Program-made: the position numbers and the translations under genes
Notes under the pieces: generated by a model
The model's database searches: none
The model's input: only the letters and a program-made list of their open reading frames with translations
What the model was told of the DNA's origin: nothing
Assembly (NCBI GenBank): GCA_964428355.1
Contig: CAYRYU010000019.1
Span: 1-64,000, forward strand
Direction of reading: 5' to 3'
From: CAYRYU01 sp964428355
Lineage (GTDB): Bacteria; Muiribacteriota; Ozemobacteria; Ozemobacterales; Ozemobacteraceae
DNA length: 64,000 bases
Shown: positions 17,273 to 26,389 of the stretch, piece by piece
How positions within the stretch are numbered: the first letter of the stretch is position 1
How the letters are laid out: the number at the start of each line of letters is the position of its first letter

Positions 17273-18305
17273 TTGCCCGGGTCATGAAGAAAACGACGCA
17301 GGTCAGGACCATCATGATGAAAAGCAGGGTTACCGCGGATTGCAGCCCTCGGTGGTTGATATCCGAGGTCAGGATGGCCAGGAGTCCGAAGCAGGTGGAG
17401 ACCATCCACAGGAAACGGGTGGTGTCGGCCTGGGAAAACCCGCGTTTCAGGAGCCGGTGGTGTAGGTGCTCCTTGTCCGCCTGGAAGATCGGGACCTTCT
17501 TGAAAAACCGTCTAAGGATCGTCAGGAAAACGTCAAGCACCGGAAGCCCGAAAGCGATCAGGGGAACCACCAGCGGGAACAGGACCGATCCCTTCGTTGC
17601 ACCGGCAACCGAAAGCGCGGAAGTCATGAAACCGAGGAAATACGCCCCGGAATCGCCCATGAAGATCGAGGCGGGATAGACGTTGTACCGGAGAAAAGCG
17701 AGAAGCCCCCCCATGATCGCCGAGGTGAGGACCAGCACGTTGCCGATCGCGACCGCATCCTGCGTATAAGGGGTGATCAACCGCACCGCAACCAGGGTGG
17801 CCAGCGCGATGAATACGATCCCACCAGCCAGGCCGTCCACGCCATCAACAAGGTTGACCGTGTTCGTCAGCCCGATCACCCAGAGAAGCGTAAGGGGATA
17901 CGTGAAAAGCCCTAGAGCAACCAGACCCTGGCCCGAAATGAAGTCCGTCACGAATTCGATCCGGACCTGGAAGGCGAAAAGGATCGTGCACGCGACCACC
18001 TGCCCGGCCAGCTTCACGTTTGCCGGAAGGTCGAGAATGTCATCCAGGAGCCCGATCAGGAAGATGAATGTTCCCGCCAGCATGACTCCCAGGGTTTTCG
18101 TATCCTCGTTGAGAAAAGGAAGGGAGCCCAGGAATCCGGAAAGAAACAAAGCCACCCCTCCGATGCGCGGAACGGGGGAAACGTGGATCTTCCGGCGATC
18201 CGGACGGTCGACCAACCCGATGCGCAGCGCTGCGCGCCGGATGAGGGGAACCAGGATCAACCCCGAGATCCAGGCGATCAGGAACGGCATGAAAACCTGT
18301 CTCAC
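17253..18305 (-). CDS. Undecaprenyl-phosphate N-acetylhexosamine-1-phosphate transferase (WecA/TagO-like)
   Basis: This 350-residue polytopic protein has about ten helices and belongs to the MraY/WecA family of polyprenyl-phosphate sugar-1-phosphate transferases. It shows the GLLDDILDL aspartate pair, NLVDGVDGLAGG, the IFMGDSG motif, and the cytoplasmic HLHHRLL motif near residue 275. The HxHH form is typical of WecA/TagO rather than MraY, so it most likely starts an O-antigen, enterobacterial-common-antigen-like or teichoic-type polymer by making lipid-linked GlcNAc. It is the first gene of the long minus-strand envelope operon, divergent from the ECF sigma gene. Confidence 0.88.
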   Translation of the reverse strand: MRQVFMPFLIAWISGLILVPLIRRAALRIGLVDRPDRRKIHVSPVPRIGGVALFLSGFLGSLPFLNEDTKTLGVMLAGTFIFLIGLLDDILDLPANVKLAGQVVACTILFAFQVRIEFVTDFISGQGLVALGLFTYPLTLLWVIGLTNTVNLVDGVDGLAGGIVFIALATLVAVRLITPYTQDAVAIGNVLVLTSAIMGGLLAFLRYNVYPASIFMGDSGAYFLGFMTSALSVAGATKGSVLFPLVVPLIAFGLPVLDVFLTILRRFFKKVPIFQADKEHLHHRLLKRGFSQADTTRFLWMVSTCFGLLAILTSDINHRGLQSAVTLLFIMMVLTCVVFFMTRANAGDKR

Positions 18306-18532
18306 AGCCGGGGATTATACCAGAATCCCCAGGTGGACGAAAGTATCGGCAGACCCAATTCCTGAGATTATCTGTGGTAGAATCATCCAACAGGCACGAA
18401 TTGGGGAAGACCGGACAATTAATGTAACCCTTAGAGGAAAATGGGCATAAAGTATGTCGGGGAATGGAAATTGAACCCGCAATCGAAATCAGCTACTGTT
18501 CTCCCGCCTCGAAACGTGGGGGTCCCATTCGC

Positions 18533-19114
18533 ATGACCGACGTTCAAGCCGCGGAAGCCGAGGCGGTCCTGATGGTCCGAAAGGGCCGCCGGAACGCCTT
18601 CCGCCTTCTGGTCGAAAACCATTGGGAACGGATTCACAATCTTCTCAGGAGGTTCATCGGAAACGTGGAGACAGCCGAGGAACTCTGCCAGGAGTCCTTT
18701 CTTCAGGCCTATTCCTGCCTCAGCCAGTTCGACGAAACGCGCCCTTTCGGTCCCTGGATGAGCCGGGTGGCCATCAATATTGCTCTTCAATACCGGCGAC
18801 GGGAGGGAAGGCGGGTGTCTCTGGTACCCGTCGAAGATCTCGAGGTCCGGGGGGCCCTTCCAAACCCCGATTCCCAGGTTCTGGGCCGGATGATGGTCGA
18901 TGAGTTCCTCGGAAAACTTCCGGAAGGATACCGTCTCCTTTTCCTGATGAAATACTCGCTCGACCTGAGTTGCGAGGAAATGGCGGAGTTTCTTTCCGAG
19001 CCGGTTGGAACGATAAAGGGGAATCTCTACAGAGCGCGGGAAATCCTCAAGCAGGCCGTTGAATCCTCCGGACAGGGAGCCGAAGGAAAACCCAGGGAGG
19101 CGATGGAATCGTAA
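18533..19114 (+). CDS. ECF-type RNA polymerase sigma factor
   Basis: About 193 residues. Region 2 is visible as AFRLLVENHWERIHNLLRRF followed by ETAEELCQESFLQAY and the FGPWMSRVAINIALQYRRR segment. Region 4 shows LPEGYRLLFLMKYSLDLSCEEMA and a helix-turn-helix with VGTIKGNLYRAREIL, where the more usual Ser-Arg is Gly-Asn. The start ATG 18533 is preferred over an in-frame ATG at 18464 because a GGGGGT lies upstream and region 2 begins soon after. Its stop overlaps the anti-sigma start (TAATG), so the two are coupled. The 228 bp upstream, shared with the divergent wecA-like gene, should hold its promoter, but I see no clear hexamers. Confidence 0.88.
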   Translation: MTDVQAAEAEAVLMVRKGRRNAFRLLVENHWERIHNLLRRFIGNVETAEELCQESFLQAYSCLSQFDETRPFGPWMSRVAINIALQYRRREGRRVSLVPVEDLEVRGALPNPDSQVLGRMMVDEFLGKLPEGYRLLFLMKYSLDLSCEEMAEFLSEPVGTIKGNLYRAREILKQAVESSGQGAEGKPREAMES

Positions 19115-20061
19115 TGAAATCACCCGAGAATTGCTTCCAGAACGATGATCTCCAGGCCTTCGTCGATGGGGAACTCCCTCCCCTCAGGAAGTCCGCGGTC
19201 GAAAACCATATCGGCTCGTGCTCCGCATGCAGAGCCCGTGTCGATGCGTTCCGCAAGGTGGATTCCCTTTTCCGCGAGGCATGCAAGCCCGGGGCCGAAG
19301 ACCGGGTCAATGTTTCGAAAGTCGACAGGGTCATGCGAAGTCTTCCCGCCGTTACCGAACAACCGGGAAGCTCCTGGAGGGATCTGTTCCTGTCTTTGAA
19401 ACCAGTGTTTGCATTCGGGGCGGCGCTCGTTCTCCTCATCGGTGTCGGTCTTTTCAACCGCACCCCGGCCCCTCCCGGGACCGGCCTGACCTTCTTCCTG
19501 GCCGCCGACCAGGGAAAGCCTTTTCTTGTCACCGGAAACGGTCTCCCCTGGCCAGGAGAGGAATCCGGAAAACTCGAGAGGGGAAGTTCTTATCGCCTTC
19601 CCGCCCAGAAAACCGCACGTCTTTCCTGCGGACCCCGCACCGGGATGGATATCGAGATCTCCGGTCCAGCGATCTTCGTTCCGGAGACGGATGGCTTGAA
19701 AATTGAGCTTGGCTCGGTGGTCTGCTCGCTCGATGAACCTCATCCCCCATTCAGGGTGTCGACTCCCTTCGGGGATGTCCAAAGCGTCGGCACCAGGTTT
19801 TCGGTCGTAGTGAAACCCGAGGAGATGACCGTGGATCTCCAGAAAGGGAAGGTGAAGGTGGTGTCGAAAAAGGGCGAGCGGTTGCTCAACACCGGCGAGC
19901 AGATCCGGATCGGATCGACGGGAGACATCGAGGCTTTCGCTCCCCCGCCGAAAACCGGTTCTGAGACGAGTTCACCGGTCCCCTTCCGCCCCGTACCCAC
20001 CCCGCGCCCCACGACTGGGACGGGGGAAGACGCGGCCGGGTCGCTGAACCAGTCCTACTGA
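19114..20061 (+). CDS. Anti-sigma factor: zinc-finger domain, one membrane helix, FecR-like domain
   Basis: Residues 13-45 form an anti-sigma zinc finger (zf-HC2) with H32, C36 and C39. Residues 97-114 form a single transmembrane segment. The outer part (about 150-270) resembles the FecR domain, with STPFGDVQSVGTRFSV and a KGKVKVVSKKGERLLNTGEQ segment, and ends in a Pro/Thr-rich tail. The layout predicts that the cytoplasmic zinc finger holds the upstream ECF sigma factor while the periplasmic FecR-like part senses a signal. Combining both in one polypeptide is less common than separate ZAS or FecR proteins. The gene overlaps the sigma stop by one base. It converges with the small lipoprotein gene, 3 bp apart. 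Confidence 0.85.
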   Translation: MKSPENCFQNDDLQAFVDGELPPLRKSAVENHIGSCSACRARVDAFRKVDSLFREACKPGAEDRVNVSKVDRVMRSLPAVTEQPGSSWRDLFLSLKPVFAFGAALVLLIGVGLFNRTPAPPGTGLTFFLAADQGKPFLVTGNGLPWPGEESGKLERGSSYRLPAQKTARLSCGPRTGMDIEISGPAIFVPETDGLKIELGSVVCSLDEPHPPFRVSTPFGDVQSVGTRFSVVVKPEEMTVDLQKGKVKVVSKKGERLLNTGEQIRIGSTGDIEAFAPPPKTGSETSSPVPFRPVPTPRPTTGTGEDAAGSLNQSY

Positions 20062-20064
20062 GGT

Positions 20065-20520
20065 TCATTTCAGCAGCTCGCCCACCCGGTCGACGCTCTT
20101 GTTCGCGACTTCGAAGATAGGCTTCAAAAGGGCAAACTGGGGGACGAAATCGTCGGGAAGCTTGAGCCGGTATTTCAGTTTGTATCCCCCCCAGGGGTTT
20201 TCCCGCATGTTCATCTGAACAGGGCCTTCCATTATCTTCCTTGCATCGACATACCCGTCGATCGCGGCAAGAAGGGCGTTTTTCAGGTCCCCGTCCTCCA
20301 GCTTCGCCACGGCTTCGGCGGTGGATTTCTGGGCCTTCTCGATCAAGGGGTTGATTTCCTTCGGGGGAACGGCAACCTTGGCGATGGCCTGGATCTTCTT
20401 CAGATCCTGGAAGGCATCCTTGGCGGATTTGAGCTTCCCCGTGATCTGCTCGCATCCAACGGAAAACGCCATTGAAAGAGCCAAAAGGAGAAACCCTGCA
20501 CGAAGGGTCAGTTTCATCAT
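20065..20520 (-). CDS. Small predicted lipoprotein of unknown function
   Basis: The 151-residue product begins with a signal sequence (LTLRAGFLLLALSMAFSVGC) whose Cys23 fits a relaxed lipobox, so it is probably a lipoprotein. The rest is largely helical and charged, with no motif I recognise. It is convergent with the anti-sigma gene, and its 3' end lies 3 bp from that gene's stop. No function is proposed. Confidence 0.7.
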   Translation of the reverse strand: MMKLTLRAGFLLLALSMAFSVGCEQITGKLKSAKDAFQDLKKIQAIAKVAVPPKEINPLIEKAQKSTAEAVAKLEDGDLKNALLAAIDGYVDARKIMEGPVQMNMRENPWGGYKLKYRLKLPDDFVPQFALLKPIFEVANKSVDRVGELLK

Positions 20521-20659
20521 CTCTCATTTCCTCCCGAGCCGGAGGGCTCAAGGCAGCTACCTCCTCCAAAATATACCTCAATCGCCCCTGCCCTTCAAGA
20601 TCAGATCCTACCCCACCCGGGGGTGGACAAGGGGGCGGTTTCGGAATAAAATACGTCCC

Positions 20660-21226
20660 GTGACGGCAACCATCGATGCATCTCGCGCCACCCGCCTCCG
20701 GGAAGTCCGCCTTCTTCTCTTCGATTGTGACGGCGTCCTCACGGACGGCCGGATAATCCTGGGAAGCCAGGGAGAGGAACTGAAGTTCTTCTCCACCAAG
20801 GATGGAATGGGAATCGCCCTTTGGAGAAAAGCGGGGTTTCCCTGCGGATGCCTGACCGGCCGTACATCCGAGTCTCTTGCGAGGCGCGCCCGGGAGTTGG
20901 AGTTCGACGAGCTCCACCAGGGGGTTCGTGACAAAAGGCAGGTGATAACCGGAATCCTGGCTCGCCGAGGCCTGACCCATGAACAGACTGCCTACGTTGG
21001 GGATGACATCAACGATCTTCCCGTCAAGTCCCAGGTCGGATTTTTCTTCGCCCCTTCCGACGCCCATTCCTCGGTCCGCGCCCGCGCCGACCTGGTCCTC
21101 AATTCTCCGGGTGGGTCAGGGGCGGTCAGGGAAGCCATCGACCTGATACTGGAGGCGAAGGATCTCCTCGGGCCCCTGATCGAGAAATACTGTGATGAAC
21201 CGACTTTCACCCCAAAAAGCTCCTGA
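20660..21226 (+). CDS. kdsC: 3-deoxy-D-manno-octulosonate 8-phosphate phosphatase
   Basis: KdsC removes phosphate from Kdo-8-phosphate in CMP-Kdo synthesis. The 188-residue HAD-superfamily protein shows motif I FDCDGVLTDG (21-30), STKDGMGI, motif II LTGRTS and motif III YVGDDINDLP, all diagnostic of the capless C0-type KdsC tetramer. The only suitable start is GTG 20660; no ATG occurs before motif I and the ribosome binding site is poor, so the start is uncertain. The stop lies inside the next gene, giving a 32 bp overlap with the acyltransferase. It opens the plus-strand LPS-transport operon, and its product feeds WaaA. Confidence 0.92.
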   Translation: MTATIDASRATRLREVRLLLFDCDGVLTDGRIILGSQGEELKFFSTKDGMGIALWRKAGFPCGCLTGRTSESLARRARELEFDELHQGVRDKRQVITGILARRGLTHEQTAYVGDDINDLPVKSQVGFFFAPSDAHSSVRARADLVLNSPGGSGAVREAIDLILEAKDLLGPLIEKYCDEPTFTPKSS

Positions 21227-22175
21227 GCCGAACCCGCTCTCCCCAACCGGACCATCATTGGAAAGGCAGGAGAAAGTTTCCTCCCTTCGGGAAAGGGCGA
21301 GGAAATGGTACAAGACCTGCGTCCGTCAGGTGCGGGTTGTCCTGGTTTCGCGGCTGGCGTCATTGATCGAGAGGCAACCCGTCTCCCGGATCCCCCGAAT
21401 TCGCGCCCTGATCTGCAATCTGCTCCCCCTTTTCTTCCGCCACGAGGAAGACCGCGCCCGGAAGTTGCTTCCGCAGGAGTTCCGAAGCCGGGCCGAAGAG
21501 ATCATCCGGGGAATGAAACATAACCAGGTCATGAACCTCCTTGAGATCATCCTTTACGAGAAACTCCACGCGGCTTACCCCGACTACCTCAGGATGGATG
21601 GCGAAAAGATCCTCCGAGACGCCTATTCCCGGGGGCGCGGAATGATAATGCTTTCGGGCCACTTCGGAAACTGGGAACTGATCGGATACCACCTTGCAGC
21701 AATCGGGCTGCCGATGAACGTCATCGCGCGGCCCCAGGCGGTCGACGGAATGACGCGCCTGATGAACGAATTCAGGGAACGAAGGAACTGCACGGTCCTG
21801 ATGGACAACAATCTCTCATCCGCATTCCGGCTCCTCAAGAATGGAAAGGTCATCGGAATCGTCTCGGACCTCAACGCCCGGGAGAGAGGTTTCCAAGTCC
21901 CCTTCTTCGGCCGGACCGCCTCATTCTACCCAACCCCCGTCATTCTTTCGGTCAGGTCCGGGGCCCCACTGATCCCGATTTTCATCGAGAGGCAACCGGA
22001 TGGAAGACATATCATCCGGGTTGAACCTGAAATCGTCTGGGAGGCCGGGGAATCGATGGTCCACAGGATCGGGAAGTATGTCTCCCGGTTCGAGGCGGCT
22101 TTCCGTCGGAGGCCCGATCAATGGGTGTGGTTCCACGAGCGGTACGCACACGCAGAGCTGGGAAGGGCGTCATGA
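21195..22175 (+). CDS. Lipid A late acyltransferase paralogue (LpxL/HtrB-like)
   Basis: This 326-residue protein is a paralogue of the acyltransferase at 6585-7577. The catalytic box is GHFGNWE (H156, E161), followed by IARPQAVDGMTRLMNEFR, a VSDLNARERGFQVPFFG segment and a C-terminal DQWVWFHERY motif. It has a longer, basic N-terminus (about 40 residues) before a hydrophobic segment. The start is GTG 21192 or ATG 21195, inside kdsC. Its position between kdsC and lptC supports a lipid A acylation role; chain length and position are unknown. Confidence 0.87.
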   Translation: MNRLSPQKAPEPNPLSPTGPSLERQEKVSSLRERARKWYKTCVRQVRVVLVSRLASLIERQPVSRIPRIRALICNLLPLFFRHEEDRARKLLPQEFRSRAEEIIRGMKHNQVMNLLEIILYEKLHAAYPDYLRMDGEKILRDAYSRGRGMIMLSGHFGNWELIGYHLAAIGLPMNVIARPQAVDGMTRLMNEFRERRNCTVLMDNNLSSAFRLLKNGKVIGIVSDLNARERGFQVPFFGRTASFYPTPVILSVRSGAPLIPIFIERQPDGRHIIRVEPEIVWEAGESMVHRIGKYVSRFEAAFRRRPDQWVWFHERYAHAELGRAS

Positions 22176-22176
22176 A

Positions 22177-23396
22177 GTGAAGAATTTCTTCCTGAGTCTC
22201 TGGTTCTGGGCTTTGGTACTTGGCCTTTTCCTCTGGATAATCCTCGGAGAAAGCGAGTTCGAAAAGGAAGCCCAGAGCAAGTATGTGAAGCAGAAGATGA
22301 AGCTCACGGACGTGCATTTCAGCGAGATCGACAAGGGGTTCGAACACGCCCGGATGTTCGCCGATTCGATCGACATGGATGACTCCCAGACGAACATGTA
22401 TGCCTCCCGGGTTAGGAGCCTGTTCTTCGACCGCGAGGTCGCCACCCGGACCGGGGAGCTTGTCGCCTCNNNNNNNNNNNNNNNNNNNNNNNNNNNNNNN
22501 NNNNNNNNNNNNNNNNNNNNNNNNNNNNNNNNNNNNNNNNNNNNNNNNNNNNNNNNNNNNNNNNNNNNNGGAGCCTGTTCTTCGACCGCGAGGTCGCCAC
22601 CCGGACCGGGGAGCTTGTCGCCTCCTGGGGGATCAAGAACCCCTTCGAGGCGCGGTTCTGGGGTGACGTGAAGATCCGGACTTCCGATGGGGAAAGGCTC
22701 CGCAGCGATGAGCTTCGTTACATCCTTTCCGCCAAGGATCTGGTCACCACGATGCCGGTGACGATCTGGAAGGACGACATGGTGATTACCGGGCGCGACC
22801 TTCGTTACAACACCCAGAGAAAGGAGGGGCTTCTCCAATCCGACGTCCTGATAAGGATCTGGAGTTCGGCTTCCGAAACCGCAAAAGCCTCAGGAACCCG
22901 GAAGGTTCGGGAGGCCGGAAGAGCATCTGGAACCGGCTCCATCGGTGGGTCATCGCCGTTCCCCGGTTCCGACGGCATCCATCCGCAACCCTCGAGGCCT
23001 TTGGCCAGTGGTGGAACCATGCCCCCCCCGACAGGGCCATCCACCGCAAGCCGGCCCCTGATCCGCCCAACACCCCCAAGGTTGATCATGCCACCCGGAG
23101 TGGCGACGGCTCCCAGGCTCGCGTCTTCCACCCCTTCAGGTGCCGGACGCATGCAAAGGCCGGGTGAACCGTCGTCTCTTCCAACCGCAACCTCGACCGC
23201 GACCGCACCGGAAGTCACCCAACGGATTCCCCCATCCCCCCGCCCGAAAGATCTTCCCCCCAACGGTTCATTCCCGGACATCCGGCCTCCGGAAGAAAAA
23301 AAATCCGGAATTTCCTCGGGAACGGTTGCCCCACGAAGGCGATTTGTTGCATCATCAACGCAATCCGAATCGAAAAAGCAAGCGAATGATTTCTGA
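22177..23396 (+). CDS. lptC: LPS export inner-membrane protein LptC with long Pro/Ser-rich tail (contains an assembly artefact)
   Basis: LptC bridges the LptBFG transporter and periplasmic LptA. An N-terminal helix (FFLSLWFWALVLGLFLW) anchors it, and an OstA/LptC-type beta-jellyroll follows. The N-run at 22470-22569 is false: the 55 bases before it are repeated right after it. Deleting 155 bases restores one continuous frame of about 354 residues that reads smoothly through the join. After the LptC domain (about 200 residues) comes a tail of about 145 residues rich in Pro, Ser, Gly and Thr, not normal for the family. The start is GTG 22177, two bases after the acyltransferase stop. It overlaps lptA by 11 bp. 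Confidence 0.85.
22415..22624. repeat. 55-bp identical direct repeat around a false 100-N gap
   Basis: Bases 22415-22469 and 22570-22624 are identical over 55 positions and enclose N 22470-22569. A 55-base terminal overlap is what two unmerged contigs from a k=55 de Bruijn assembly would show. Collapsing them restores the lptC reading frame. Confidence 0.93.
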
Positions 23397-24522
23397 AAGA
23401 ACGAACCGAATACTCCGAATAACCTTTGTCGTGGCGCTTTCCATCATTTGGCAGGCTGGACCGGCTCTCGCCCTCACCTCGATCACAGCCGGGGACATGG
23501 AGATCACGAGCCGCCTGATGACTTTCGAGAACAACATCTACGTTGCCCGGGGAGGGTTGAAGGCGGTCCAGAAGGAATCCACCCTCATCGCCGACCGTGG
23601 CATCTATGACCGTTCCCTGGAGCTGGTCAAGGCGATCGACAACGTCGAGGTGACACAACCTGGATCCGTCCTCACTTCGGACTATCTCGAAGCCTACGTG
23701 AAGGAGGACCGGATCCTGGCCAAGGGGAATCCAAAACTGGTCCGAATCGTCGAACGGGAATCCAAGAGCGAAAACGGGGAGGTTTCCCGCAAGAAGACCC
23801 GGGTGGTGCTCACATGCAACGAGGTCGAGGGATTCAACAAGGAAAACCGGTTTCTCGCCAAGGGTGACGTTCACGTCATCGAACTCCCTTTTCGCGACGG
23901 GGAAAGCGAATCCGAAGCCAAGGAGAACGAGAAGACGCCCATATCGGATCTGGTTTGCGAAACCCTCGAACTGTTCTCCGCCGAAGACAAGGCCATCGCC
24001 CGGAACGACGTGGTCATCGTCACCAAGACCCTTCGGGCAACGGGTGACAAGGCCATCTACCTTGACAAGGAAAACCGGATGATCATCGTCGGACATGCCC
24101 ATGCCTACCAGACGAGCCAGGAATCCCCGGGAGCACAGGAGCAGGTTTCGGAGCTGTTCGCGAACAAGATCATCTACTACCCCAACGAGGACAGGACAAT
24201 CGCGGTCGGAGAGGTCCACGCCACGGTCTACCCGAAGGGATCGAAGGGCGGCGAGGGAAAAGACAAGAAGGAAAAGAAGAAGAAGAAAAAAGAGGAGGGG
24301 AAGGGTACCGCGTCAGGAACCGCGACGGTTTCCAGGCCCGAAACCTCCGCCCGGGCGGGTTCGAAAACCGGAGAAGGGGCTCCGAACACCGCCGAGGCAA
24401 CCGTTGAGCCCCCGCCCACCGCCGAGAATACGCCACCCGAAGGACTTCCCGAAGGAGAATACACTCCCGTCGGGGACGACCAGGGGATCCAGGCGGGAAC
24501 CGACGAGGGGGGCACTCAATGA
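23386..24522 (+). CDS. lptA: Periplasmic LPS-transport protein, LptA/OstA-like, with charged and Pro-rich tail
   Basis: A signal peptide (about residues 1-30, ending in PALA) leads into an extended OstA-type beta-jellyroll of repeated short strands of the form GDMEITSRLMTF, ADRGIYDRSLELVKAIDNV, KAIYLDKENRMIIVG and NKIIYYPNEDRTIAVG. LptA forms the periplasmic bridge that carries LPS to the outer membrane. At about 378 residues it is longer than the E. coli protein (185): there is more than one OstA unit, plus a C-terminal lysine-rich run (near 288-305) and a Pro/Thr/Glu-rich tail. Start ATG 23386 overlaps lptC; an upstream open extension is lptC antiframe. The stop overlaps the lptB start (ATGA). 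Confidence 0.85.
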   Translation: MISERTNRILRITFVVALSIIWQAGPALALTSITAGDMEITSRLMTFENNIYVARGGLKAVQKESTLIADRGIYDRSLELVKAIDNVEVTQPGSVLTSDYLEAYVKEDRILAKGNPKLVRIVERESKSENGEVSRKKTRVVLTCNEVEGFNKENRFLAKGDVHVIELPFRDGESESEAKENEKTPISDLVCETLELFSAEDKAIARNDVVIVTKTLRATGDKAIYLDKENRMIIVGHAHAYQTSQESPGAQEQVSELFANKIIYYPNEDRTIAVGEVHATVYPKGSKGGEGKDKKEKKKKKKEEGKGTASGTATVSRPETSARAGSKTGEGAPNTAEATVEPPPTAENTPPEGLPEGEYTPVGDDQGIQAGTDEGGTQ

Positions 24523-25373
24523 CGGACCGCAATCCCACCCCCCCGCCGCCCGACCTTCCCCCGTTTCCTCCACCCCCTGAGCCGGCACCCGGAGCGGTTC
24601 CAATCCCTGAGCCCACCGGGGATTCGAAAGACGAGATCCAGGTCGAGGGCGTTTCAAAGACCTATTCCGGCCGAAGGGTCGTCGACAACGTCTCCCTATC
24701 AATCCGTAAGGGGGAGGTCGTGGGACTGCTGGGCCCGAACGGAGCCGGGAAGACGACCACATTCTACATGGTCGTGGGGCTCATCAAGCCCGACTCCGGA
24801 ATCATCCGCTACAACCACCGGGATATCTCCCAGATGCCGATGTACCGGCGGGCTCGCAGGGGGATAGGGTATCTTCCCCAGGAGGCCTCCGTTTTCCGGA
24901 AGCTGACGGTTAGGGAAAACATCGAACTGATCCTGGAGAACATCCGCATCCCCCCGGAGGTCGCCCGGGAGCGCCTCGAACGCCTCATGTCGGAGTTGGG
25001 GATCGACAGGATCGCCGACAGCATGGGCTATGCCCTTTCCGGTGGAGAACGCCGCCGGGTCGAGATCGCGCGCGCCCTCGCCGCGGAACCCAATTTCATC
25101 CTCCTCGACGAACCTTTCGCCGGGGTCGATCCGATAGCGGTGCAGGACATCCAATCCATCATCCTCCAGCTCCAGCGCAAGGGTCTGGGCCTGCTCATCA
25201 CCGATCACAACGTCCGTGAAACCCTTGCCATAGTTGATCGGGCCTACATCATGAACCTCGGGCAGATCCTGGTTTCGGGAACCGCCGAGTTCGTAGCGCA
25301 CAACGAGACCGCCAGGAAGTTCTATCTGGGCGACCGTTTCCAACTCGACCAGATAGAAAAAGACCTTCCGTGA
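24519..25373 (+). CDS. lptB: LPS export ABC transporter ATP-binding protein
   Basis: This 284-residue ATPase powers LPS extraction by LptBFG. Walker A is GPNGAGKTT (72-80), the signature LSGGE (173-177), Walker B FILLDEP (193-199) and the switch histidine H230 in TDHNVRETL, a motif typical of LptB. The first 38 residues are an extra Pro-rich extension not found in ordinary LptB (about 240 residues). It is coupled to lptA by a 4 bp overlap and to the DUF3084 gene by a GTGA overlap. Genes for LptF and LptG are not in the window. Confidence 0.93.
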   Translation: MTDRNPTPPPPDLPPFPPPPEPAPGAVPIPEPTGDSKDEIQVEGVSKTYSGRRVVDNVSLSIRKGEVVGLLGPNGAGKTTTFYMVVGLIKPDSGIIRYNHRDISQMPMYRRARRGIGYLPQEASVFRKLTVRENIELILENIRIPPEVARERLERLMSELGIDRIADSMGYALSGGERRRVEIARALAAEPNFILLDEPFAGVDPIAVQDIQSIILQLQRKGLGLLITDHNVRETLAIVDRAYIMNLGQILVSGTAEFVAHNETARKFYLGDRFQLDQIEKDLP

Positions 25374-26317
25374 TCCCGATCCTGGTATTGATGGTTGTCA
25401 GCGCCATCATTGCGTATCTGGGGGATATACTCGGAACCTACGTCGGAAAGCGCCGCCTCTCGGTGTTCGGCCTTCGCCCCCGGGTTTCAGCCCTCTTGAT
25501 TGCGATCTCGACCGGTATCCTGATCACGCTGCTGACCCTGACCGTCGCGGCCATGCTTTCGGACAACGTGAAGATCGCCCTTTTTTCCGTCCAGCAACTG
25601 AAAAAGGACGTTTCCGACCTGACGACGGAGCGGGCGCGCCTCCAGGGCGAGATCGAAACCCTGAGCAACCGGGTCCGGATCAAGGAACAGGAGAACGTCG
25701 TTTTCCGCAAGGATGAAATGATCACCACGCGGGTCATTCCTGCCGGAAAGCCTTCGGCGGATGTGACCGCGGAACTCGAGAATCTTTTCGGGACCCTTTT
25801 CCAGATCGCGAGCGACAGCCGGCTGACGGTCAGCGACAAAGCGGCCTTTTTCGAGGAAAACCGGGCACAGATCAAGGCGATGGCGGAACACATCGCCACA
25901 TCCACGATCGAGACGATCGTCGCGGCCATCGCCGGAGAGAACATCCACGTCGGGGAAAGTCTCGGCAAGGTGAGGTTCCAGATCCGCCCCAACGTCCTCA
26001 TCTTCCATTCCGACCAGGAGATCGCCTCTCTCGAGGTCGATGGGACCTCCGAACGCACCGAGATCGCCCGCACACTCCGGGATTTCATGGACGAGATCAA
26101 TCACGAGGTCTTCCGCCTTGGAATGATAGGGAACCCTTTGACCGAGAGGTTCGGGGACCTCACCTCGGAATCCGCGCTTTCTCTTTACGACATGGTCAAC
26201 CAGATCAAGAAGCTCGGACGAACGTTGACCCTGGTCGCCGTCGTGCGTGAGGACACCTACGCCAAGGGTCCGTTGAACGTTTCGTTCAGGATCGAGGAGA
26301 ATCCTTCAGGTGAGTAG
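25370..26317 (+). CDS. DUF3084 family membrane protein
   Basis: The 315-residue protein starts with a hydrophobic helix, then the DILGTYVGKRRLSVFGLRPR motif that marks DUF3084, a second helix (near 45-65), a coiled coil (about 75-115) and a soluble alpha/beta C-terminal domain. The function is unknown. It has been noted near cell-envelope genes in other bacteria, and here it is translationally coupled to lptB (GTG 25370 overlapping TGA), so an envelope role is a reasonable inference. Stop is TAG. Confidence 0.78.
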   Translation: MIPILVLMVVSAIIAYLGDILGTYVGKRRLSVFGLRPRVSALLIAISTGILITLLTLTVAAMLSDNVKIALFSVQQLKKDVSDLTTERARLQGEIETLSNRVRIKEQENVVFRKDEMITTRVIPAGKPSADVTAELENLFGTLFQIASDSRLTVSDKAAFFEENRAQIKAMAEHIATSTIETIVAAIAGENIHVGESLGKVRFQIRPNVLIFHSDQEIASLEVDGTSERTEIARTLRDFMDEINHEVFRLGMIGNPLTERFGDLTSESALSLYDMVNQIKKLGRTLTLVAVVREDTYAKGPLNVSFRIEENPSGE

Positions 26318-26389
26318 TCGGCTTTTTTTCATCGGATCTCGGAGGCTCCCAATCCATTCCGATGCGCCGAAAGAGGCTGGGGGGCCCGA

